Assembly: GCA_964532465.1 (NCBI GenBank)
Contig: CAZHHX010000007.1
Coordinates: 49,576-113,575 of the forward strand
Length of the DNA stretch: 64,000 nucleotides
Source of the DNA: JAPLKB01 sp964532465
GTDB taxonomy: Bacteria > Desulfobacterota > Syntrophorhabdia > Syntrophorhabdales > Syntrophorhabdaceae
Direction: 5' to 3'
Shown: one piece after another, positions 46,018 to 54,627 of the stretch
Numbering within the stretch: the first letter of the stretch is position 1
Layout: every line of letters begins with the position of its first letter
Notes under the pieces: model-generated
What the model was told of the DNA's origin: nothing
Databases searched by the model: none
Seen by the model: only the letters and a program-made list of their open reading frames with translations
Made by a program: the position numbers and the translations under genes

Positions 46018-46131
46018 ATGAGTAATTTCCGGCAGAAAGTTACTCAGAAGAAAATTGAAGCGAAAATAAGGGAACAAGAGATTTTGTTGATGCCAAATAA
46101 GGAGGTAACATTATACTCATGCGAAATATAA
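46018..46131 (+). CDS. Possible 37-residue leader frame overlapping the next kinase start
   Basis: ATG 46018 to TAA 46131 encodes MSNFRQKVTQKKIEAKIREQ and 17 more residues. GGGGCG lies 8 bases upstream. It overlaps the kinase start at 46119 by 13 bases, and the kinase's AAGGAGG lies inside it at an unusually long distance (13 bases) from the ATG. It could couple translation, or be chance. Confidence 0.22.
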   Translation: MSNFRQKVTQKKIEAKIREQEILLMPNKEVTLYSCEI

Positions 46132-49100
46132 GCAGATATGGATTTATAAATTACATGGAACGATTACGGCTGAATACCAAACTGATGCTGGGCTTTGGTT
46201 GTGTCCTGCTTATTGTCATGCTTATAGGCATTCCCAGTCTGTTCAACCTTGCCGAGATGAACAGAGCGGCACGGCAACTTTACGAAAAAGATGTGCTTGG
46301 AGTCTCTCACATTAAGGAAGCTAACATTAATTTAATTTACATCGGCCGCAGCCTCCGACAGATGGCTCTGGTGACTGACCCGGCAGAGCGTGAAAAAGCG
46401 AAAAAACGAATTGACCTGGCACGGACGAACCTACAGAAGGAGTTTGAGGAGGCGCGTAAAAGAACGGTCCGCGAGAAAACGAAAAAACTGCTGGCAGAAT
46501 TTGAAGTACTCTATGCCCAATACCTCCGTAATGTCGATCAAGTAATCCTGCTCATTGAAGCCGATAATCCCTCTTCGCGGCAAATGGTAACAAAAACTCT
46601 GATGAGCGCAGACTTTAATTCAGTCATTAACAGGGCCGACGACAAGCTCACGGAAATTTCCCGGACCAAGGAAGAGGGCGCTCTGATGGCTGCAATGCAG
46701 GTAACATTTATGTACAAAAAAAACCTGATTATGTCGATTATCCTTCTTGTTGGCGGATTGCTGGGCGGAGGTATGTTTGCCTGGCTTATCGGCGTGTCGA
46801 TCCGTCGCCCTCTGGATGATTTAAGGATCAGCATCGAGGACCTTGCCGCAGGAAAACTTGATATTATTATACCGCATATTGGTTATAGCAATGAAATCGG
46901 CTTTATGGCAAAATCGGTTCTTGTTTTGCAGCAGAGCGCACAGGCCATGGAAGCTCAGCGCCGGGTTAAACAGGGACTGACAGAGATCGATGAGGCTTTG
47001 CAGGGAGTTCAGTCTTTTGAAAAATTCGGCTATGTGCTTTGCGCACAATTGGCGTCGATTACAGGACTGGTCTATGGCGCGCTGTATATAGCGGAAACTG
47101 ACAACTCAAAACTGAACCGTGTCGGCGGCTACGGCTGCGATGATTCCATTCATACCCGTTCTTTTGCCTGGGGACAGAGCCTTGTAGGGCAGGCGGCGCT
47201 GGATAAAAGACAGATTGTTCTGACTTTGCCCGAGGAAGAATCTGTGGGCGTTACCATGGGGCTCGGCGTGCTGATTGTCCGCAACGTGCTGATCTCTCCC
47301 ATCGTTGATGGTGAGAAAACGCTGGCTGTAATTGAGATGGGCGCGCTGGAGCCCTTCGATAGCAGGGCAACAGCATTTATGGAGGCTCTGCTTCCGATAC
47401 TTTCTGCAAAACTGCAGATACTTGCCGGTAATGTTGCCACTCATAACTTGCTTGAGCAGACAAAAGCGCAGGCGCTGACTCTGGCTGCTTCAGAGAACCA
47501 ACTCAAGGCTCGCAGAGATGAACTGGAGAGTCAGAAGGAACTGCTGGCTCAGGCCGAGGAGCGGAGCCGTTTGATTCTCAGCTCCATAAGCGAGGGAATT
47601 TTCGGCCTTGGTCTGGATGGCAGGGTATCCTTTGTCAATCCTGCAGCTTGCGCTGCCCTTGGCTACACAGAAGAAGAACTGGCCAACACATTGATACATG
47701 CCGAGGTTCATTACGCCTATCCTGACGGCTCGGAATTTCCGCGCATGGATTGCCCCATGTACCTGTCTTCTCAGGATGGCAAGGCCCGTACTGTGGATAA
47801 CGAAGTTCTCTGGCGCAAGGACGGCACGGCAATTCCCGTGGAATATTCCACAACTCCGGTCTGGAAGGACGGCCAGTTGGCAGGGACGGTCGTTTCGTTT
47901 CGCGATATCACTGAGCGCAAGGTGATGGAAGAAAAGCTGCGTCTGGCCAACTTCCTCAGCGATCAGGCATTAGACTTGAGCCAGGCAGGCTACTGGCATA
48001 TACCGCTTAATACTGGTGATGAGTATTACAACTCGTCGGAACGCGCTGCTTCCATTTTTGGCGACCCGCCGAGAGAAGACTGGCGTTATCATCTTATGAA
48101 TGAGTGGTTCGCCAATGTTGAGGCAGGCGACAAGACTGCAGCGGAAGCGACATTAGAAAACTATACCGCTGCCCTCGCCGGCACCGTGCCCGGATACGAT
48201 GCTATTTATGCCTATAAACGACCCATTGACGGCAACGTGGTATGGATTCATGCTATGGGACATGTGGTCAGGGATGCCAATGACACGCCCACTGACATGT
48301 ACGGTGTTACGATGGACATAACAGCGAGCAAGCTGGCAGATGACGCCATCCGGCAAGCCAAAGAGATGGCTGAAGACGCCGCCAAAGCCAAGGCTGACTT
48401 CCTTGCCAACATGAGTCATGAAATCCGCACCCCAATGAATGCCATTATCGGGTTTTCCAGTCTGGCTATGAAAACGGAACTGGACAGGAAGCAACGAGAC
48501 TATCTCAGTAAAATTCAGCAGTCAGGCACGCATCTTCTCGGCATAATTAATGATATCCTCGATTTTTCCAAGATCGAGGCAGGCAAGCTGCCCGTTGAGC
48601 AGACAGAATTTGAGCTGGAAAAGGTCATGGAAAATGTCTCCAACCTCGTTTCTGAGAAAACAGCGGCAAAAGGACTGGAACTGTTGTTCCAAATCGAGAA
48701 GGGAACCCCCAATTATCTTGTAGGCGACCCTCTGAGGCTGGGTCAAATCTTAGTCAATTATTCAAATAATGCCGTCAAGTTTACCGAGAAAGGCGAGATA
48801 GTCATTTCCGTCAAAGTTCTTGAAGATACAGAGAATGATGTTTTTATGCGTTTTGCCGTTGAGGATACAGGCATCGGGTTGACAGAGGAACAGATAAGCA
48901 AGCTGTTCCAATCATTTCAGCAGGCTGACACATCAACGTCCCGAAAGTATGGAGGCACCGGCCTGGGATTGGCCATTTCAAAAAAACTTGCCAATCTTAT
49001 GGGCGGAGACGTGGGAGTTGAAAGTGAATACGGCAAAGGCAGCACTTTCTGGTTTACGGCACGATTAGGCAAGGGTATTGCCAAAGCAAGGAAATTACTG

Positions 49101-50597
49101 CCGGAACCTGACCTGCGGGGTCGTCGGGTGCTGGTAGTTGACGATAACCAGATGAGTTGTGTTGTTCTCTCCGACATGCTTACCGGCATGACCTTTGAAG
49201 TGAATGATGTGGCCTCCGGCAAGGAAGCCTTGAAAGAAATAAGTTCTGCCGCTGAAGCGGGCAAGCCTTACGAGGTTGTGTTGCTCGATTGGAGAATGCC
49301 TGTAATGGACGGCATTGAAACGGCAAAAGCAATCAGGGAACTGCCGGTCAGTCCTCTGCCCCATATGGTTATGGTTACTGCATACGGCCGCGAGGAAGTA
49401 TTCAAGGAAGCGGCTTTGGCAGGGCTTGAAAATGTACTTGTTAAACCGGTAAGTTCTTCGACTATGTTCGACACCCTGATCCAGGTGCTGGGAGGAGAAC
49501 CACCCAGTACACATGAGGAAGACCAAAAAACAACTCCATTAATGGAAAATCTCATTGCCATTAAGGGCATATCAATCCTCCTCGTAGAGGATAACGAGTT
49601 CAACCAGCAGCTTGCCTATGAACTCCTGACAGATGCCGGATTCAAGGTTGATATTGCCGAAAACGGGCAGAAATCGCTGGAGATGCTCGATAAACAGTCC
49701 TATGATATAGTTCTCATGGATATGCAGATGCCTGTCATGGATGGAGTCACAGCCGCTGTAGAGATTCGCAAAAATGAACGCTTCAGGGATCTGCCCATTA
49801 TTGCCATGACAGCCAACGTCATGGCTGAAGATGTGGAGAAATGCTACCAGGCCGGTATGGATGACCATATCGGAAAGCCCATTGACCCCGATGAACTCTT
49901 CGGTAAATTGCTGAAAAGAGTGAAACCCCTCGAAATTGTTCAGACTCAGGAAGCTGCCATCATCACTGCTGAAAAGACAGAAACAAAACCTGCGCAGCAG
50001 GACAACCTGCCGGATATTCCGGGGCTCGATACCAACCTCGGCCTGAAGCGGGTCATGGGTAAGAAAAAGTTGTATATGAGCTTGCTGAGAAAGTTCATTG
50101 AAGACCAGGGACAGACCACTGCCCGTATACGCCAATGTCTTGACAGCGGAGATTACGGGACAGCGGAACGGTTGGCCCATACAACAAAGGGTGTATCCGG
50201 CAATATAGGCGCGACAGGAATCCAGGAAAATGCTGCTGTTGTTGAGGCTGCTATCCGGAACAATGAACCCTCAGAAACACTTGATGAAAAACTGAAAGCT
50301 CTCGATGAAGTCCTCTCGGTAATGGTCAGTTCCCTGAGCGCTACTATGGGGGTTGCAACAGAGCCCTCTGCCGCAACCCCCATAGGCGATCCTGCCAAAG
50401 GAAGGGCTGTCCTTGAAAAACTGGTTATTCTCCTTTCCAATTCCGACTCCGATGCAGGAGAACTATTTGAAGACAATCGGGATAATCTCTCTATTCTTGT
50501 ACCTGCACCCGAACTTAATGCCATAGTCAGGGCCATTGAAGGATTTGACTTTGAAGTAGCAGAAGGGATATGCAGGAGATTTATTGAAACTGCTTAA
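46119..50597 (+). CDS. Hybrid histidine kinase with 4HB sensor, HAMP, GAF, PAS, two receivers and HPt
   Basis: A 1492-residue sensor. Membrane helices at about 20-42 and 195-217 bracket a four-helix-bundle periplasmic domain (4HB_MCP-like); HAMP (218-275), GAF (290-450), two PAS units (495-610, 615-735), HisKA with His767, HATPase, REC1 (Asp1057), REC2 (Asp1201), HPt (His1354 in AHTTKGVSGNIGA) and a conserved tail. From HisKA to the C-terminus it is a close paralogue of the 31285 kinase, though the sensor half is unrelated. The ribosome site GGAGG is 13 bases from the ATG. Confidence 0.92.
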   Translation: MRNISRYGFINYMERLRLNTKLMLGFGCVLLIVMLIGIPSLFNLAEMNRAARQLYEKDVLGVSHIKEANINLIYIGRSLRQMALVTDPAEREKAKKRIDLARTNLQKEFEEARKRTVREKTKKLLAEFEVLYAQYLRNVDQVILLIEADNPSSRQMVTKTLMSADFNSVINRADDKLTEISRTKEEGALMAAMQVTFMYKKNLIMSIILLVGGLLGGGMFAWLIGVSIRRPLDDLRISIEDLAAGKLDIIIPHIGYSNEIGFMAKSVLVLQQSAQAMEAQRRVKQGLTEIDEALQGVQSFEKFGYVLCAQLASITGLVYGALYIAETDNSKLNRVGGYGCDDSIHTRSFAWGQSLVGQAALDKRQIVLTLPEEESVGVTMGLGVLIVRNVLISPIVDGEKTLAVIEMGALEPFDSRATAFMEALLPILSAKLQILAGNVATHNLLEQTKAQALTLAASENQLKARRDELESQKELLAQAEERSRLILSSISEGIFGLGLDGRVSFVNPAACAALGYTEEELANTLIHAEVHYAYPDGSEFPRMDCPMYLSSQDGKARTVDNEVLWRKDGTAIPVEYSTTPVWKDGQLAGTVVSFRDITERKVMEEKLRLANFLSDQALDLSQAGYWHIPLNTGDEYYNSSERAASIFGDPPREDWRYHLMNEWFANVEAGDKTAAEATLENYTAALAGTVPGYDAIYAYKRPIDGNVVWIHAMGHVVRDANDTPTDMYGVTMDITASKLADDAIRQAKEMAEDAAKAKADFLANMSHEIRTPMNAIIGFSSLAMKTELDRKQRDYLSKIQQSGTHLLGIINDILDFSKIEAGKLPVEQTEFELEKVMENVSNLVSEKTAAKGLELLFQIEKGTPNYLVGDPLRLGQILVNYSNNAVKFTEKGEIVISVKVLEDTENDVFMRFAVEDTGIGLTEEQISKLFQSFQQADTSTSRKYGGTGLGLAISKKLANLMGGDVGVESEYGKGSTFWFTARLGKGIAKARKLLPEPDLRGRRVLVVDDNQMSCVVLSDMLTGMTFEVNDVASGKEALKEISSAAEAGKPYEVVLLDWRMPVMDGIETAKAIRELPVSPLPHMVMVTAYGREEVFKEAALAGLENVLVKPVSSSTMFDTLIQVLGGEPPSTHEEDQKTTPLMENLIAIKGISILLVEDNEFNQQLAYELLTDAGFKVDIAENGQKSLEMLDKQSYDIVLMDMQMPVMDGVTAAVEIRKNERFRDLPIIAMTANVMAEDVEKCYQAGMDDHIGKPIDPDELFGKLLKRVKPLEIVQTQEAAIITAEKTETKPAQQDNLPDIPGLDTNLGLKRVMGKKKLYMSLLRKFIEDQGQTTARIRQCLDSGDYGTAERLAHTTKGVSGNIGATGIQENAAVVEAAIRNNEPSETLDEKLKALDEVLSVMVSSLSATMGVATEPSAATPIGDPAKGRAVLEKLVILLSNSDSDAGELFEDNRDNLSILVPAPELNAIVRAIEGFDFEVAEGICRRFIETA

Positions 50598-50650
50598 ACC
50601 GGTTCAAACCGCTCGAACTGTTTGAATAATTCATTAGAAGAGGAGGCGAT

Positions 50651-51829
50651 ATGAAGACCGACGATGAATATCATGAAAAGATGACCATACTTGTTGTAGA
50701 TGATGCCTCAGAAAATATCGCCGTTTTAAGTTCATTACTGAAAAGATTCTATAGGACAAAAATTGCTACAAACGGAGAAAAAGCTCTTCAGATATGCCTT
50801 TCAGATGATCCGCCTGACCTTATTCTCCTTGATATTATGATGCCCGGAATTGATGGGTACGAAGTGTGCCGTCGCCTCAAAGAAAACAAAAAGACCGCTC
50901 ATATCCCTGTTATTTTTCTTACGGCCAAGAAAGAAATGGAAGATGAGGAAAAAGGGTTTGAACTTGGTGCAGTTGATTACATTACTAAACCCATCAGCCC
51001 TCCCATTGTCCTGGCACGGGTAAAAACACACCTGCAACTGAAGATGGTAAGGGATTTTTTTAAAGACAAGAGCGAATTTCTCGAAGCAGAAGTTGCCAGA
51101 AGAACAAAGGAAATCAGCATGATTCAGGACGTATCCATGGTAGCCATGGGTTCGTTGGCTGAGGCACGTGACACTGAAACAGGAAACCACATCAGACGGA
51201 CACAGCATTATGTAAAACTGCTTACAACAAAACTGAAGAACCATCCTAATTTCAAAGACTTTCTTACTGGTGAAACTATTAGCTTTCTTCTGAAATCTGC
51301 GCCCCTCCACGATATTGGAAAGGTCGGAATTCCGGATAGCATCCTTCTGAAAAATGATAAACTTACTTATGAAGAATTTGAAATCATGAAAAAACATACC
51401 ATTATCGGCCGGGATGCTATTATAAATGCTGAGAAGATGCTTGATGCACCTTTCTCGTTCCTTAAATACGCACGGGAAATTGCCTATACCCATCATGAAA
51501 AATGGGACGGTACAGGCTATCCTGAGGGATTATCGGGAGACGATATTCCCATATCAGGCCGTATTATGGCTATAGTTGATGTATATGACGCCCTCATAAG
51601 CAGCAGGATTTACAAATGGCCCATGCCTCATGATATGGCTGTGCAGACAATAAGAGAAGGAAAGGGAAGCCATTTTGATCCTGATCTGGTTGATGCATTT
51701 CTGGAGATTTCCGACCAGTTTTCTGAATTCGCATCCCTCATGCTGCAAAGAGAGAACCTGGGTGGAAAAATGGAAGTAAATGCAGCGAACATGGAACCTG
51801 TATATGTGAATAAGGAATCCCCTGAATAG
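50651..51829 (+). CDS. RpfG-like response regulator with HD-GYP domain
   Basis: A 392-residue protein. Receiver (Asp61 in LILLDIMMPGIDG, with TAK and KPI switch positions), a linker helix, then an HD-GYP domain with HDIGKVGIP (His220, Asp221) and THHEKWDGTGYPEGL (Gly289-Tyr290-Pro291). The metal-binding HHE is intact, so c-di-GMP phosphodiesterase activity is expected. Probably phosphorylated by the kinases upstream. Confidence 0.92.
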   Translation: MKTDDEYHEKMTILVVDDASENIAVLSSLLKRFYRTKIATNGEKALQICLSDDPPDLILLDIMMPGIDGYEVCRRLKENKKTAHIPVIFLTAKKEMEDEEKGFELGAVDYITKPISPPIVLARVKTHLQLKMVRDFFKDKSEFLEAEVARRTKEISMIQDVSMVAMGSLAEARDTETGNHIRRTQHYVKLLTTKLKNHPNFKDFLTGETISFLLKSAPLHDIGKVGIPDSILLKNDKLTYEEFEIMKKHTIIGRDAIINAEKMLDAPFSFLKYAREIAYTHHEKWDGTGYPEGLSGDDIPISGRIMAIVDVYDALISSRIYKWPMPHDMAVQTIREGKGSHFDPDLVDAFLEISDQFSEFASLMLQRENLGGKMEVNAANMEPVYVNKESPE

Positions 51830-51831
51830 GA

Positions 51832-51861
51832 TTCACAAACAGAAAATAAAGATGGTATACT
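51832..51861 (+). promoter_or_regulatory. Possible internal promoter before the second HD-GYP gene
   Basis: TTCACA (51832-51837) and TATACT (51856-51861) with an 18-base spacer lie 39 bases before the start. Confidence 0.35.
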
Positions 51862-51899
51862 GAAATCTTGTAAAACGAATAATGCATAAGGAGGAATGT

Positions 51900-53063
51900 A
51901 TGTCTGATGCAACGACTTTTGAACAAAAACCGGTTGTCCTGGTCGTGGATGATACACCGGCTAACCTTGCCCTTGTAAGCAGTCTTCTTAAAGATCTTTA
52001 CATGGTAAAGGTTGCAAACCGCGGCGCAAGGGCGCTCCAGGTTGCTGCAACCAAACCTATGCCTGACTTGATACTCCTCGATATCATGATGCCGGAGATG
52101 GATGGGTATGAGGTTATTACAAAATTGAAAGAAAACCCGGAAACAGCCGATATTCCCGTCATTTTTCTCACGGCCAAAGCCGAGGTGGAAGATGAACAAA
52201 AGGGATTTGAACTGGGAGCAATAGACTATATTACCAAGCCTATCAGCCCTCCCATAGTCCTGGCCCGTGTCAAAACACACCTTACCCTGAAAAACGCCCG
52301 TGATTTTCTCAAAGATAAGAATGAGTATCTGGAAGAAGAGGTAAGGCGCCGCATGAAAGAACTTTCTGCTGCCCAGGATGTGACCATTATGGCCATGGCG
52401 TCTTTGGCTGAAACCCGCGACAGTGACACAGGCAACCATATCCGCCGCACGCAGAATTATGTTAAGCTCCTGGCAAAAAAGCTCCAGAAACACCCCCGTT
52501 TCAGCCATTTCCTCACCGAAGACAATATTGAGCTCCTTTATAAGTCGGCGCCCCTCCATGATATCGGCAAAGTAGGCATACCTGACCGGATACTTCTTAA
52601 GCCCGGCAAATTTACACCTGAAGAGTTTGAAATCATGAAAACCCATACCGCTTTAGGTCGACATGCCATTGAAGAGTCGGAAAAGGCCCTTGACGAACCC
52701 AGTTCATTCCTCAGCCTCGCCCGTGAGATAACCTACTATCATCAGGAGAAGTGGGATTGCAGCGGATACCCTGAAGGCATCGGCGGAGATGAAATACCTA
52801 TCTCAGCGCGATTGATGGCAATTGCCGATGTTTATGACGCCCTTATCTGCCGCCGCGTTTACAAAAATCCCATGCCCCATGAAAAGGCTGTGGAGATTAT
52901 CAAGGAAGGCTGGGGTATTCACTTTGATCCCGATGTAACAGATGCTTTTTTAGAAATTGCCGATGAATTTCGAGCTGTTGCAGACCATTTCGCGGATAGC
53001 GATAAAGATATTGAAGAAAAGGCTGAGTTCCTGAAAATAGCATTGGATGAAGAGAAAAAGTAA
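51900..53063 (+). CDS. RpfG-like response regulator with variant HD-GYP domain
   Basis: A 387-residue paralogue of the preceding gene, aligned without gaps at the key sites: Asp61, HDIGKVGIP at His220, GYP at 289-291. The motif before GYP reads YHQEKWDCSGYPEGI, so the second His of the usual HHE pair is Gln and the Gly of DGxGYP is Cys. I chose ATG 51900 because AAGGAGG lies 5 bases upstream. Confidence 0.9.
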   Translation: MSDATTFEQKPVVLVVDDTPANLALVSSLLKDLYMVKVANRGARALQVAATKPMPDLILLDIMMPEMDGYEVITKLKENPETADIPVIFLTAKAEVEDEQKGFELGAIDYITKPISPPIVLARVKTHLTLKNARDFLKDKNEYLEEEVRRRMKELSAAQDVTIMAMASLAETRDSDTGNHIRRTQNYVKLLAKKLQKHPRFSHFLTEDNIELLYKSAPLHDIGKVGIPDRILLKPGKFTPEEFEIMKTHTALGRHAIEESEKALDEPSSFLSLAREITYYHQEKWDCSGYPEGIGGDEIPISARLMAIADVYDALICRRVYKNPMPHEKAVEIIKEGWGIHFDPDVTDAFLEIADEFRAVADHFADSDKDIEEKAEFLKIALDEEKK

Positions 53064-53179
53064 TGACTGGTGGTGATTTGCCGGCTACGATATTTAAATA
53101 ATGTTTTTTACCGTATAAAACGAAAATATTTTACTATAAGGTCTTTTTGCTGTTAAAATTTCTGAAAGAGGGGAGACTT

Positions 53180-54601
53180 ATGAAATACGTGATTATTATA
53201 TTTACGTTGATTATTATGGGCACTGCAAGTCTCCCTGTCTATTCCAGCGAGTTGGATGATCTGAAGGAACTTGTGCAACAGTTGAAAAAACGTATCGAAC
53301 AGTTGGAGAGCAAACAAAAATTGGAAACTCCTCAGCCTGTGCAGACTCCTGCAGCACAACCGGAAAAATCAGTTGCCACGCAATCTGAAAAACCGATTGC
53401 TGCTGCTCAACCAGTACAAACTGCCGTTTCAAAACCGTCAGCAACCGAACCCAGTCCCGGTTCATTTAAAATACCCGGCACTGAAACTTCTATTAAGATC
53501 TATGGAAGCGCGCGATTTGACGCAACATACGATTTTGGAACCCGCAATAATGATACACGCAATAATGACTGGTCATCCGCTATCTTTGCCCAACCGCTTG
53601 ACACAAACAGTGCAAACCGGTCGCGTAAAGGGCAGTTTTATGCGACCGCACGAGCCAGCCGCTTTGGTATTGTTTCAAACACTCCTACCCCATTGAGTCC
53701 CCTGGAAATTAAATTAGAGGCTGATTTCAATGCTCCGAATGACTACATGGGGGAACTGGCCTCAAACAGCACCATGTTCCGTCTGCGTCACGCCTATGGA
53801 CAGTTAGGCAATTTTCTGGCGGGACAAACATGGTCCAATTTTATCGATCTTCGCTCGTACCCGGAAACAGTGGATTTTAATCCCACAGGCGATGTGACGC
53901 TTATCCGTCAGGCACAAGTACGTTACACCATCCCCATGGGAAGTTCCTCATTGTCGTTTTCCATTGAAAATCCTGAAAGCCTTACCAAACTACCGCCAGT
54001 CCAGACTTTATCCAATGGCGGCCGTAACGATTTTGACCGTGTCCCTGATTTTACCGCTAATTGGATCTGGAACGGAAAAGATACTCATCTTTCCGCGCGG
54101 GCGGCAACATTGGAATATCGCAACGACCTTCACAATAAACGCGGTTACGCTCTTGCCCTGGGAGGAAGCGGAAAAATTGGTTCAGGCACTCTCGTAGCCG
54201 GCGTCCAGGGAGGCAGCGGAATAGGCCGTTACATGTTCAACTCAATCATGCAGGGCGCTACTGAAACCGGCGTTGACCTTAAGCTCTGGAAAGCTATAGG
54301 GTGGCATCTCGGTTACACCCTGCCGTGGACCTCAAAGCTGAGATCAAATTTCATCGTAAGCCAGACCATGTTCGGCGCTGACAGATCTGCTGATGCCTTT
54401 ATGCGGGCAGCATGGCTCGGGGTAGTAGATGAATTCATCCCGAACAAAAGGGTTGAACAGGCTTTGGTCAATCTCTTCTGGGCGCCCGTTAAGAATGTTG
54501 AAGCAGGCCTGGAGTACTCATGGGGCAGACGTTTTACCTTTGGTCCTGAGGAAGGAACTCAGCAGCGAATTAATACGATGGTACAATACAGCTTTCCATA
54601 A
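53180..54601 (+). CDS. DcaP-like trimeric outer-membrane porin
   Basis: A 473-residue protein. Signal peptide (1-22, cleavage after VYSS), a coiled-coil trimerisation segment (ELDDLKELVQQLKKRIEQLE), a Pro/Gln/Ala-rich linker (46-100), then a beta barrel from IKIYGSARFDATYDFG onwards with SRFGIVSNTP and the C-terminal aromatic strand ending SFP. DcaP-type porins take up small dicarboxylates and aromatic acids in the studied cases. ATG 53180 has GAGGGGAGA upstream; no promoter was fixed in the AT-rich 53090-53160 region. Its place within the signalling island suggests the island controls or senses its substrate. Confidence 0.85.
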   Translation: MKYVIIIFTLIIMGTASLPVYSSELDDLKELVQQLKKRIEQLESKQKLETPQPVQTPAAQPEKSVATQSEKPIAAAQPVQTAVSKPSATEPSPGSFKIPGTETSIKIYGSARFDATYDFGTRNNDTRNNDWSSAIFAQPLDTNSANRSRKGQFYATARASRFGIVSNTPTPLSPLEIKLEADFNAPNDYMGELASNSTMFRLRHAYGQLGNFLAGQTWSNFIDLRSYPETVDFNPTGDVTLIRQAQVRYTIPMGSSSLSFSIENPESLTKLPPVQTLSNGGRNDFDRVPDFTANWIWNGKDTHLSARAATLEYRNDLHNKRGYALALGGSGKIGSGTLVAGVQGGSGIGRYMFNSIMQGATETGVDLKLWKAIGWHLGYTLPWTSKLRSNFIVSQTMFGADRSADAFMRAAWLGVVDEFIPNKRVEQALVNLFWAPVKNVEAGLEYSWGRRFTFGPEEGTQQRINTMVQYSFP

Positions 54602-54627
54602 AGAATTCGAAGATATGAAAAAACTTC

